Shown: piece after piece, positions 7,360 through 13,637 of the stretch
Numbering within the stretch: position 1 is the stretch's first letter
How the letters are laid out: every line of letters starts with the position of its first letter
Origin: Clostridiales bacterium
Lineage (GTDB): Bacteria > Bacillota > Clostridia > Oscillospirales > Oscillospiraceae
Direction: 5' to 3'
Length of the DNA: 17,198 nucleotides
Assembly (NCBI GenBank): GCA_004558025.1
Contig: SFEG01000031.1
Location: forward strand, 1-17,198
The notes under the pieces: generated by a model
Seen by the model: only the letters and a program-made list of their open reading frames with translations
Database searches by the model: none
Told to the model about the DNA's origin: nothing
Position numbers and translations under genes: made by a program

Positions 7360-7749
7360 ATGGCGATATCAATCAAAACCGGCGCGAAAACCGTTGCAAA
7401 ATACACAGGCGTACTGCTTGATTTTCTTGATAACACGAACGCAAAGCTCCGTCCGCTTGCGAATATTCCGCTTATCGGCGATACCATCGGCGACGTTCAG
7501 GATCTCATATCCATGCTGCATGATTATTATCACGGCAGCTATAAGAAGGTTCCTGCTGTTGTCATGCTCGGAACGGCTGTCATCGTCGCGTATCTCGTAA
7601 GCCCCTTTGACCTCATTCCGGACAATGTTCCGCTCCTCGGCTTTATTGACGATGCGCTTATCATAAACCTCGTCATCCAGCTTTGCATCGACAAGGAGCT
7701 CGACCGCTATCGCGCATGGCGCGCCGGTCTGGAAACACAGGAAATATGA
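7360..7749 (+). CDS. DUF1232 (YkvA-like) membrane protein
   Basis: A 129-residue protein with the DUF1232 hallmark SPFDLIPDNVPLLGFIDDAL at 81-100, normally written SPiDLIPDfiPvlGylDD. A hydrophobic segment (PAVVMLGTAVIVAYLV, 65-80) leads into it and a second (IINLVIQLCI) follows, so it is probably anchored in the membrane. The N-terminal 60 residues are amphipathic and not recognised. The family is widespread in bacteria and has no settled biochemical role. The start is fixed by AGGAGG with 7 nt spacing. It is a single-gene unit with a strong terminator directly after it. Confidence 0.9.
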   Translation: MAISIKTGAKTVAKYTGVLLDFLDNTNAKLRPLANIPLIGDTIGDVQDLISMLHDYYHGSYKKVPAVVMLGTAVIVAYLVSPFDLIPDNVPLLGFIDDALIINLVIQLCIDKELDRYRAWRAGLETQEI

Positions 7750-7752
7750 CTT

Positions 7753-7779
7753 AAACGCCCGAAAATTCTTCGGGCGTTT
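7753..7779 (+). terminator. Terminator of the DUF1232 gene
   Basis: AAACGCCCGAA / TTCGGGCGTTT, an 11-bp stem with a 5-nt loop, starting 3 nt after the stop codon and ending in TTTT. Confidence 0.9.
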
Positions 7780-7848
7780 TCAATATTCGCAAGTCATATC
7801 AGGAAAAGCCGGCATCAGGAGAGTATAATAGCTTTTGAGGTGAATAGA

Positions 7849-8814
7849 ATGAACGAATGGCTAAAACAGATCCAGCTTATTACCGATGAAATAGACGAGC
7901 GCATTGCCGCCCATGACGATGAAGCGCTTACGCTCGGTGCGCTTGCGTCAAGGCTCGGCTACTCGGAGTTTTACATGACGCGCAAGTTTCGCGAGATAAC
8001 AGGCATGTCACTTCGCGAATATATGAGCGCGCGGCGTCTTGCCTTTGCGCTCAAGCAGGTGCGCGACGGAGACCGCAGCCTTACGGATATTGCGCTCGAC
8101 CACGGCTTTTCCTCGCTTGAGGCTTTCTCGCGGGCGTTTAAGAATGCTTACGGAGTTTCTCCCGGAGAATACAGAAAAGCGCCGAGGCCGGTCGTCCTGC
8201 GGACGAAGGTAAACCCCTTTGACCGTTATCTGCTCGGCCTTGACGATATAGGAATGGTATCCTCCGAGGGAGGTATAAACGAGTATTTCGTCACCGTTCC
8301 GGCGCACAAATTCCTGCACATCGAAAACAGTGAGAGCAACGGCTATTGGGATTTCTGGCAGAAGCAGAGCGTTATTCCCGGCCAGGACTGCGATACGATA
8401 TGCGGCCTTTTAGACAGCATAAAAGGTAAGCTTGACGATGATGGCTCAGAGCTTTCCGGTCAGATCATGGCGTACATGAATGACCCCACCGGAAGGCTCT
8501 GCGACTGGGGTTTCCTGCGGACGGAGTGTTACGGCGCGCGTTTGCCCGAAGACTATGCAGACCCCGTGCCGGAGCAGATGATACTCAGCGAGATCCCGGA
8601 AGGGGAGTACCTTGTGTTTGAGCACGGACCGTTTGATTACGAAACGCAGTGCCGCGCCGTCGAGGAGAAGATGGAGAAAGCCATGGCGGCATTTGATTAT
8701 GCCAAAAGTGGCTGCCGCCTTGACTCTGCGCCCGGCAGGATGATGTACATGTTCTACGATCCGAAAAAAGGCTTTAAATACATACGGCCGATAGTTAAAG
8801 AGCCAAAGACCTGA
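7849..8814 (+). CDS. AraC-family regulator with C-terminal GyrI-like effector domain
   Basis: A DNA-binding transcription factor. Two helix-turn-helix motifs lie at the N-terminus, about 28-49 (LGALASRLGYSEFYMTRKF) and 77-98 (SLTDIALDHGFSSLEAFSRA), followed by the AraC signature FKNAYGVSPGEYR (97-109). Residues about 120-318 form a GyrI/SoxS-Rob-type small-molecule-binding domain, seen in the motifs YLVFEHGPFDY (254-264) and MMYMFYDPKKGFKYIRPI near the end. This AraC+GyrI order is common in Firmicutes regulators that sense amphipathic compounds or drugs and often act on a neighbouring transporter; none is adjacent here. The start ATG 7849 has GAGGTG 6 nt upstream; the in-frame GTG at 7840 lies in that binding site and is unlikely. 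A TATAAT at 7824-7829 has no good -35, which would suit an activated promoter. Confidence 0.92.
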   Translation: MNEWLKQIQLITDEIDERIAAHDDEALTLGALASRLGYSEFYMTRKFREITGMSLREYMSARRLAFALKQVRDGDRSLTDIALDHGFSSLEAFSRAFKNAYGVSPGEYRKAPRPVVLRTKVNPFDRYLLGLDDIGMVSSEGGINEYFVTVPAHKFLHIENSESNGYWDFWQKQSVIPGQDCDTICGLLDSIKGKLDDDGSELSGQIMAYMNDPTGRLCDWGFLRTECYGARLPEDYADPVPEQMILSEIPEGEYLVFEHGPFDYETQCRAVEEKMEKAMAAFDYAKSGCRLDSAPGRMMYMFYDPKKGFKYIRPIVKEPKT

Positions 8815-8870
8815 GCTTCCAAATTTTCTGCATATACCTGCAAGGATTATAATATTAAAGTGAATAAAAA

Positions 8871-8906
8871 GCAGTCACAGGATCCGAGGCCTGTGACTGC
8901 TTTTTT
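8871..8906. terminator. Bidirectional terminator between the AraC regulator and the cupin operon
   Basis: GCAGTCACAGG / CCTGTGACTGC, an 11-bp stem with an 8-nt loop, followed on the plus strand by TTTTTT (8901-8906). On the minus strand it is followed by TTTTTATTC. Confidence 0.93.
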
Positions 8907-8913
8907 GCGCTGA

Positions 8914-9264
8914 TCATTTATAGATGACAAGCGCCATGAGCACCAGAGGCTCTGCGCCGCGGTTTGCCATCGAATGCCCCTCGCCGTCGGGGCAGAAGGC
9001 CGTATCGCCCGCGTGCAGCGTGACGATACTGCCGTTGTCACTGTATTCGCCCTCGCCGGAGAGCACGCAGTAATATTCGCCGTCGCCCTTATGTACGTGC
9101 CAGCCGAGCTCACTGCCCGGATCGAGCGTCACGACCGAGAATACTCTGCCCTTGTCGTAAAGCTCCGCCGGAGTTTCGATAATGCGCTTAAAGTGCACGC
9201 TGCCCGTGCCGCCGAACACGTTTTCGCTCGTTTCTATCTTGTGTTCGTCATTTCTTATGATCAT
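8914..9264 (-). CDS. Small cupin-domain protein
   Basis: A 116-residue single cupin barrel. Cupin motif 1 is GWHVHKGDGEYYCVLSG (54-70), with metal ligands H56, H58 and E63. Motif 2 is GDTAFCPDGEGHSMAN (86-101), with the fourth ligand H97, so a metal site is intact. Stand-alone cupins of this size include isomerases, dioxygenases and sugar- or ligand-binding proteins; the substrate is not readable. ATG 9264 overlaps the TGA of the metallopeptidase gene by one base (TGATG) and has AGGAG 9 nt upstream, so it is the translationally coupled last gene of the LUD-peptidase-cupin operon. Confidence 0.9.
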   Translation of the reverse strand: MIIRNDEHKIETSENVFGGTGSVHFKRIIETPAELYDKGRVFSVVTLDPGSELGWHVHKGDGEYYCVLSGEGEYSDNGSIVTLHAGDTAFCPDGEGHSMANRGAEPLVLMALVIYK

Positions 9265-9965
9265 CAGTCGTTTCTCCTTCCGCCGACAATAATTAAAAAT
9301 CTCATTAGCTGTGCAAGTGATACGGCCAGCGCCGCGACATAGGTCATTGCCGCCGCCGAGAGCACCTGCTTTGCCTGCTTGAATTCCTCGCCCTGCAAAA
9401 GATTCGTCTCTTCAATGGTCTTGAGCGCCCTTGACGATGCGTTAAACTCCGTCGGCAGCGTCACAAGCTGGAATATGGTGACCAGCCCGTAGAGCGCACA
9501 GCCGACATACGCTATCATAACAAACACCTCGCCGAAGGACGAGAGTATGATACCGAGGATTATGAGCGGCACCGAGAGCTTCGCGCCGATGTTCGTTATC
9601 GGAACTATCGCCGTGCGTATCTTGACGGGCGCGTAGTTCGTCGCGTGCTGTATCGCATGGCCGACCTCGTGGCAGGCAACGCCTATTGCGACGGTCGAGG
9701 TGCTGCCGTAAACATCGTCCGACAGGCGCACAACATTCGCCGAGGGATCGTAGTGATCGGTAAGCGAGCCGGATATGTGCTCGATGGGTACGTTCGTGAG
9801 CCCGTTGCGGTCGAGCACCCAGCGCGCCGCCTGAGCACCCGTAAGGCCGCGCGAGTTGCGCGTGTTTTTATATCTTTTAAATGTTGAGTTCACCCTTGAG
9901 CTTGCCCACATAGCAAACAGCATAGCGGGCAGCACAAGGACGATATACGTCCAGTCAATATACAT
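9264..9965 (-). CDS. Membrane zinc metallopeptidase, YugP-like (Zn_peptidase_2)
   Basis: A 233-residue membrane protein with the zinc-binding helix CHEVGHAIQHA (98-108; H99, E100, H103) and the downstream conserved LPTEFNAS (170-177), whose glutamate probably completes the metal site. Hydrophobic segments occur at about 5-22, 120-145, 147-170 and 203-227. The metal-binding region between the first two would then lie on the cytoplasmic or membrane face. The family (Bacillus YugP and relatives) is widespread in Firmicutes and has no firmly assigned substrate. The start ATG 9965 has GGGGA 8 nt upstream, inside the end of the LUD gene, with 3 nt between that gene's stop and this start. Confidence 0.92.
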   Translation of the reverse strand: MYIDWTYIVLVLPAMLFAMWASSRVNSTFKRYKNTRNSRGLTGAQAARWVLDRNGLTNVPIEHISGSLTDHYDPSANVVRLSDDVYGSTSTVAIGVACHEVGHAIQHATNYAPVKIRTAIVPITNIGAKLSVPLIILGIILSSFGEVFVMIAYVGCALYGLVTIFQLVTLPTEFNASSRALKTIEETNLLQGEEFKQAKQVLSAAAMTYVAALAVSLAQLMRFLIIVGGRRND

Positions 9966-9968
9966 GCT

Positions 9969-10565
9969 TTACATCCCCAGTTCTTCGTCAATGAGCACGA
10001 TCTCGACCTTGTCCATGTCCATCATCGGACCCCACAGGACGAGCATCGCGTTGCAGACACGCTCCGGTGAGCGGCAGTCATGGCACTTATCGTCTATCTT
10101 GCAGGGCGTTTTAGCCGGGAAGCGCTTACAGTTTTGCACCGCCGCCGTGTTGCGCGCGCGGAACACAGCCGACTCAAAGTCGGGGCAGATCTTGTTCGTC
10201 CCCGCGATGATGTAAACAGTCTTGCGGCCGTAGACCTGACCGGCAAGGCGGTTGCCGCGGCCGTCGATGTTTATGATCTCGCCCGTTTCGGCGATGGCGT
10301 TTGCACTCGAGATAAAGACCTTCGCGGCGTTTTCCTTATCCAGTGTCTCAAGCCCCGGCTCGCGCCAGTGCCAGAACACCTCGTTGCCGTTCCCGACAAG
10401 CTTATCGTACAGGCCGAGCTGATCGACGGTTTTCGAGCCGCCGATGCCGACGCTCGTGTCCTTTATCTCATTGAGCAGGTATGCGCAGGCCTCGACGCCA
10501 CTTTTGAAATGCCTTACCGAAAAGTGACGTGCCTCAAGATTCTTTATCGTCTTTTCAATGTCCAT
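9969..10565 (-). CDS. LUD-domain protein (LutC/YkgG-like, lactate utilization family)
   Basis: A 198-residue single LUD (DUF162) domain protein. It shows the family motifs GIGGSKTVDQLGLYDKL (40-56) and ANAIAETGEIINIDGRGNR (88-106). It also has the Cys-rich tail of clostridial stand-alone members, with C146, C155, C161, C164 and C171 (pattern CxDCRSPERVC in the last part), which could hold a metal or Fe-S site. In the LutABC system LutC helps oxidise lactate, but LutA and LutB are absent here, so a lactate role is not supported by context. The start ATG 10565 has GGAGG 6 nt upstream. It is the first gene of the operon with the zinc peptidase and cupin, under the promoter and palindrome at 10574-10628. 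Confidence 0.9.
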   Translation of the reverse strand: MDIEKTIKNLEARHFSVRHFKSGVEACAYLLNEIKDTSVGIGGSKTVDQLGLYDKLVGNGNEVFWHWREPGLETLDKENAAKVFISSANAIAETGEIINIDGRGNRLAGQVYGRKTVYIIAGTNKICPDFESAVFRARNTAAVQNCKRFPAKTPCKIDDKCHDCRSPERVCNAMLVLWGPMMDMDKVEIVLIDEELGM

Positions 10566-10573
10566 ATGTAGCC

Positions 10574-10598
10574 TCCGTCAGAATAATCTTCTGACGGA
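10574..10598 (-). promoter_or_regulatory. Perfect 9-bp-arm palindrome over the LUD operon start (operator candidate)
   Basis: TCCGTCAGA (10574-10582) and TCTGACGGA (10590-10598) are exact inverted repeats separated by 7 bp. They extend from beside the -10 box across the expected start point near 10593 to the Shine-Dalgarno site. There is no T-tract, so it is not a terminator; a dimeric repressor site is the likeliest reading. Confidence 0.6.
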
Positions 10599-10599
10599 T

Positions 10600-10628
10600 A
10601 TTATATATTATGCTTATTTATTAATCAA
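10600..10628 (-). promoter_or_regulatory. Promoter of the LUD-peptidase-cupin operon
   Basis: On the minus strand TTGATT (10628-10623), 17-bp spacer, TATAAT (10605-10600). The -35 box overlaps the stop codon of the preceding nucleotidyltransferase gene. Confidence 0.7.
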
Positions 10629-11655
10629 GCCGCTTTTCAAGCTCCGCGACCAGCGCACCGGCAGCTTCCGTAAGCTCCCTTGCCGTTTCGGCATCCCGCG
10701 CGTTTGCGGCTATTCTCACGGCGGCAGAGGCCGACAGGGGAGAGATGCGCAGCTCATAGTCCTCGCCGCGCAGAGTAAAGCCGTCAGAGTAGTCCGCGCC
10801 GAGGTCGAGAAAAGCGGCGCTTATGCTGTCCATGAGCCGCGCACGGTCGGTGCAGCGGCAGTCGGCATGCTCCATGCACCCGCAATCGGGGTCGGAGCAG
10901 GTGTCCTGTTCACAAAGCTCAAAGCCGCCGCCAAGCTCAAGCCTGAGCTTTCCCGACAGCGCGTCCGCGCAGCATTCGTAGTAGCTCATCGGCGTTCCGA
11001 TATCGCACCAGTAGCCGTCGCAGGGCACGCCCAGGAGCTTTTCGCCATTATCAAGCAGGGCGGGGAACAGGTCCTTTGCAAAGTCAAATTCGGCATTTTT
11101 TGGAACGAGCTCCATCGCTCGCGGCGAGATGATATAGATGCCGGTGTTCACAAGATTTGTCACGACATGCCGCCAGTCGGGCTTTTCGATAAACGAGCGT
11201 ATGAAGCCCTCGCGGTCGCACAGCGCAAGGCCGTAGCGCAGAGGCTCGGACTCGGGGCACAGGGCAACCGTTGCGGCCGGGCGGCGCTCTTCGTGCTCGG
11301 AGATGAGCTTGGTGAGGTCAATATCGCAGGCCGCGTCGCCGGATATGACGAGAAAATCCCCGTCTCCGTAAAAGTCTTCGCAGTTTTTGACTCCGCCCGC
11401 CGTGCCGAGGGCCTCCGTTTCAACGCGGTAGGTCATGCTGACACCGAGCCTCTCGCCGCTGCCAAAATAGCTTTTGATATCGTCCGGGCGGTATTTCAAA
11501 GCCGCGCAGATATCTGTTATCCCGTATTTTTTCAGCAGCAGGATTATGTGCTCCATAACCGGCCTGCCGCACAGCGGAACAAGCGGCTTGGGCATGTCGC
11601 CCGTGACGGGCTTTAAACGCTTGCCCTCGCCGCCCGCCATGATGATAGCTTTCAT
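10621..11655 (-). CDS. Sugar-phosphate nucleotidyltransferase with remnant mutase tail and Cys cluster
   Basis: Residues 1-235 are a nucleotidyltransferase domain: MAGGEGKRLKPVTGDMPKPL (6-25) is the nucleotide-binding signature, with SGDAACDID (105-113), FIEKPD (155-160) and GYWCDIGTP (214-222). This is the mannose-1-phosphate guanylyl/glucose-1-phosphate transferase type. The last 60 residues (about 285-344) resemble the final domain of phosphomannomutases: DGFTLRGEDYELRISPLSAS, where mutases have the phosphate-binding RxSGTEP. In clostridial guanylyltransferase-mutase fusions of about 800 residues these two parts are separated by a hexapeptide region and mutase domains I-III; here only about 50 residues remain. 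They hold six cysteines (C248, 253, 258, 260, 266, 268). Mutase activity is thus impossible; nucleotidyl transfer is likely retained. The start ATG has GGAGG 9 nt upstream. Confidence 0.85.
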   Translation of the reverse strand: MKAIIMAGGEGKRLKPVTGDMPKPLVPLCGRPVMEHIILLLKKYGITDICAALKYRPDDIKSYFGSGERLGVSMTYRVETEALGTAGGVKNCEDFYGDGDFLVISGDAACDIDLTKLISEHEERRPAATVALCPESEPLRYGLALCDREGFIRSFIEKPDWRHVVTNLVNTGIYIISPRAMELVPKNAEFDFAKDLFPALLDNGEKLLGVPCDGYWCDIGTPMSYYECCADALSGKLRLELGGGFELCEQDTCSDPDCGCMEHADCRCTDRARLMDSISAAFLDLGADYSDGFTLRGEDYELRISPLSASAAVRIAANARDAETARELTEAAGALVAELEKRLD

Positions 11656-11716
11656 AAATATCGCCCTCCCACAGCTTATTGTTGCCGCCGCAAGCGCATA
11701 TATTCAAAGAAAGTTC

Positions 11717-11745
11717 TTGACTTTGGTGAAAAAGTGAATTATAAT
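11717..11745 (+). promoter_or_regulatory. Promoter of the tRNA-Ser gene
   Basis: TTGACT (11717-11722), 17-bp spacer, TATAAT (11740-11745); 11 of 12 consensus bases. The start point falls about 28 nt before the mature tRNA. Confidence 0.88.
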
Positions 11746-11780
11746 ACACAAGCTGAACATTTTAATATTGTTTTGTACTC

Positions 11781-11873
11781 GGAGAAGTCGCGTAGTCCGG
11801 CCGAGCGCGCACGATTGGAAATCGTGTAACACCCATAAGGTGTTCGAGGGTTCAAATCCCTCCTTCTCCGCCA
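11781..11873 (+). tRNA. tRNA-Ser (anticodon GGA)
   Basis: The acceptor stem GGAGAAG (11781-11787) pairs with CTTCTCC (11863-11869), followed by discriminator G and an encoded CCA (11871-11873). The anticodon stem CACGA/TCGTG encloses loop TTGGAAA, giving anticodon GGA at 11817-11819, which reads UCC/UCU serine codons. A long variable arm (AACACC...GGTGTT) marks it as class II, as expected for serine. The T arm is GAGGG-TTCAAAT-CCCTC. It is a single-gene transcript with its own promoter and terminator. Its right side borders the accessory region, but no second copy of its 3' end is seen in the window. Confidence 0.97.
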
Positions 11874-11911
11874 AAGGCCGATCTTGGATGCTCCCGGGAC
11901 CGGCCTTTTTT
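11873..11911 (+). terminator. Terminator of the tRNA-Ser gene
   Basis: AAAGGCCG (11873-11880) pairs with CGGCCTTT (11901-11908) across a 20-nt loop that contains its own CCCGGG. A run of six T follows within 11906-11911. Confidence 0.85.
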
Positions 11912-11951
11912 GCGTTTATGAGGTTTTCAGATGCTCTTGGAAAGAACTGGG

Positions 11952-12061
11952 TTCGTTGGATTATTAGGTAGATTCGTTGGATTTATGGGTAAGTTCATTG
12001 GAATATTGAGAGGTTCGTTGGTTTTTAGGGCAATTCGTTGGAATATTGGGTAGTTCGTTGG
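11952..12061. repeat. Six tandem 20-21-bp repeats, core TTCGTTGG
   Basis: The core TTCGTTGG (one copy TTCATTGG) begins at 11952, 11973, 11994, 12014, 12034 and 12054, i.e. spacings of 21, 21, 20, 20 and 20 bp, about two helical turns. The intervening 12 bp are AT-rich and partly conserved (ATATTGGGTAG type). The even, two-turn phasing suggests side-by-side protein binding, as in transposon-end or origin iterons. The ORF that crosses them on the minus strand merely reads the repeat and is not a gene. Confidence 0.85.
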
Positions 12062-12269
12062 ATTTATAAAGTACAAGAAGCGTTTTCAGCTGTAGATCTC
12101 CCTGAACAAAATGTGTACCGGGACGCGATTCGGAAAGCCTTGTATTCATAGAGCTTTTTCTGATATTTCGACGCTAAAACGTTCGCCTTGCTTCCAAAGA
12201 CAAACCATTGATTCTGCGAAACGATTAGAGCGAGTTCGTCTTATATCATCTGTGTAGTAGAGCTTTTCG
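12062..12269. other. Unassigned stretch between the repeat array and the IS relic
   Basis: No intact gene. On the minus strand a frame ending at the TGA at 12146-12148 reads protein-like for about 40 codons (LYYTDDIRRTRSNRFAESMV and onward) and abuts the truncated istA in another frame. It could be the 3' end of an unknown gene fused there by the deletion that cut istA. I do not recognise it. Confidence 0.4.
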
Positions 12270-13176
12270 TCAAAGGGTAGCAACTTTCCAAACTGCCAGT
12301 TCAAAGGGTGTAGGTGGCAGAGGGAGCAGAAATAACTGTTCCTCCTGAAACAATTCTGCTCGGCTGCCTTCTTTCTTTTGGAAAGGCTTGTTATTAAATG
12401 CTGTCAGCTTTTCCTGGATTGCCAGATTCAGTTCTTTCAGGGAAAGAAACTGCTGGTTTCTCAATGCTGCCAGAATCCATGTGGAAACTACGCCCACAGA
12501 ACCTTCTACAAATACCTTATCCTTGGGTTTTCGGGGTCTGGCAGGGATAATGGCAGTTCCGTAATGTTCGGCCATTTCCTGGTAGGATTTGTTTACCACG
12601 GTTTCGTCTTTTGTATTCTTTATGACACCGGTTTTAAGGTTATCCGGCGTGAGGATCCGAGTCACACCGCCAAAGAAGCGGTATGCGTTGACATGGGCAG
12701 TGATCCAGGCATCCTGCTTCATGTCCAAGAAGGCTTCCGTATAGGCATAGCCGGAATACGGCAGGACAGCAACAAACAGATAAACGTCCAACTGTTCGCC
12801 GGTGTCGGTATCCACGATGTGCGCTGTTTGCCCAGCCCAGTCTACCTGCATGGTCTCACCAGGTTTGTGTTCCAAACGCATGGTAGCTTTGGTTTTGTGG
12901 ACGAAGTCGGCGTAGTACTTGTTGAACTGGGTGGACTGATACGGCAATTCACCGTTCGCCCGGCACCGCTCACAGTATTCCACCCACAACAGGCTCAGTG
13001 TAACGCCGCTTTTCTGCATCTCCTGGTGGATGTATTCATAGTCCGGCATCTTGTACTGCCGTCCCATAGATGTGGCAGGATACAGCTTTCTGGCCACCTC
13101 TGCTTCACCCAGGGAACGAATATCCTCCCAGGTGATTCCTTTCTCCTGCGCTCGCTGAACCGTTGAAATTGGTCAT
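12270..13176 (-). pseudogene. istA: Decayed IS21-family transposase IstA (internal and 3' deletions)
   Basis: About 300 codons of an IS21-family transposase that normally has about 500. The catalytic core is present: VDWAGQ holds the first aspartate, LTPDNLK the second, and KVFVEGSVG the glutamate. At the 5' end, AGGAGGT at 13183-13189 and ATG ACC AAT (13176) form a typical istA start. That frame runs into a stop after about 23 codons, while the transposase frame picks up as STVQRAQEKGITWEDIRSLG, which is the end of the N-terminal helix-turn-helix region. About 25-35 codons of that region have thus been lost with a frame change near 13155-13168. At the 3' end the protein stops at FELAVWKVATL, where relatives continue with a beta-barrel domain, and no istB follows. 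Not functional. Confidence 0.85.
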
Positions 13177-13198
13177 GTGCAGACCTCCTGTAATAGAT

Positions 13199-13226
13199 TT
13201 GCATCTTGCGATGCAACCCCATTATA
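13199..13226 (-). promoter_or_regulatory. Leader of the istA relic: -10 box and hairpin
   Basis: On the minus strand TATAAT (13226-13221) is followed by a hairpin TTGCATC-GCAA-GATGCAA (13199-13216) and then the AGGAGGT site. No clear -35 box lies at 17 bp. Confidence 0.4.
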
Positions 13227-13231
13227 CAGAA

Positions 13232-13303
13232 GGTGTCGGAGAGGCGGAAAGGGTGTAGGATTTGAGCGGAATGGGTGTCGGACTTGCGCGGTCAAACTGT
13301 CGG
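13232..13303. repeat. Terminal repeats of the IS21 relic (istA side)
   Basis: GGTGTCGGA at 13232-13240, GGTGTAGGA at 13252-13260 and GGTGTCGGA at 13274-13282, each followed within a few bases by GCGG; TGTCGG near 13299 may be a fourth partial copy. IS21 elements typically carry such multiple transposase-binding repeats at their ends, so the element's right end is placed near 13300. Confidence 0.65.
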
Positions 13304-13346
13304 TTCCGGCCCGGCGTATTCACTTTGGGTCAATAATTTAGAAATG

Positions 13347-13405
13347 AAAATGAATACCCCTGTTTGGCGCGGCTTGGCTCAAACAGGGGGTATTCATTTT
13401 TATCA
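13347..13405. terminator. Long hairpin with 20-bp stem
   Basis: The left arm AAAATGAATACCCCTGTTTG (13347-13366) pairs with 13380-13400 with a single bulged C. The plus strand continues TTTTTATC. It could be a terminator or a small palindromic insertion; no gene ends close by on the plus strand. Confidence 0.5.
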
Positions 13406-13470
13406 AAATTTGCGTGATTTCACAAATCAGATTAAACAAACCAGGTTATCAGGACACAGCAAGGGCAAAG

Positions 13471-13516
13471 AAAATGCCGAGATTAGTCTATGAAAGACTT
13501 TTCTCGGCATTTTTTT
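13471..13516. terminator. Hairpin terminator downstream of the kinase-MobA gene
   Basis: AAAATGCCGAGA (13471-13482) pairs with TCTCGGCATTTT (13502-13513), with an inner AGTCT/AGACT stem. The plus strand has a run of T after it and the minus strand reads TTTTCTTT. It lies about 120 nt past the stop of the minus-strand gene at 13638. Confidence 0.75.
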
Positions 13517-13637
13517 GCGCTTCATATATGAAAGCATGGCGGCTGGCATTACTCCTTATCCGCACATTCGATCATTATCGATTTCTCCCGTTGGATTTTA
13601 AGCCTATATTTTTCTGCGCCCGTTTTACGACGGTTTC
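13517..13637. other. Non-coding trailer between terminator and kinase-MobA gene
   Basis: The only item seen is an 8-codon ORF on the minus strand (13575-13549, MIECADKE) with GGGAG 9 nt upstream. It may be the stub of a lost downstream gene. Together with the two hairpins and the IS terminal repeats this fills the roughly 415-bp stretch without a real gene (13223-13637). Confidence 0.3.

Noticed and set aside
8848..8853. TATAAT box before the 8871 terminator, possible sRNA
   Set aside because: No acceptable -35 box at 16-18 bp, and only about 45 nt would be transcribed.
10558..11616. 352-aa plus-strand ORF
   Set aside because: Antisense to the nucleotidyltransferase gene, whose motifs are unmistakable on the minus strand.
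11851..11873. tRNA 3' end as an attachment site with a duplicate att in the window
   Set aside because: No second copy of the T-arm/acceptor sequence was found, and no integrase gene is present.
11952..12061. CRISPR array
   Set aside because: Repeats are back to back at 20-21 bp with no unique spacers and no cas genes nearby.
11964..12149. Small minus-strand protein of 61 aa
   Set aside because: Its C-terminal half only translates the tandem repeats (SNEL, PTN motifs) and it has no good ribosome binding site.
12378..13166. 262-aa plus-strand ORF
   Set aside because: Shadow of the istA relic; no ribosome binding site and no recognisable motif.
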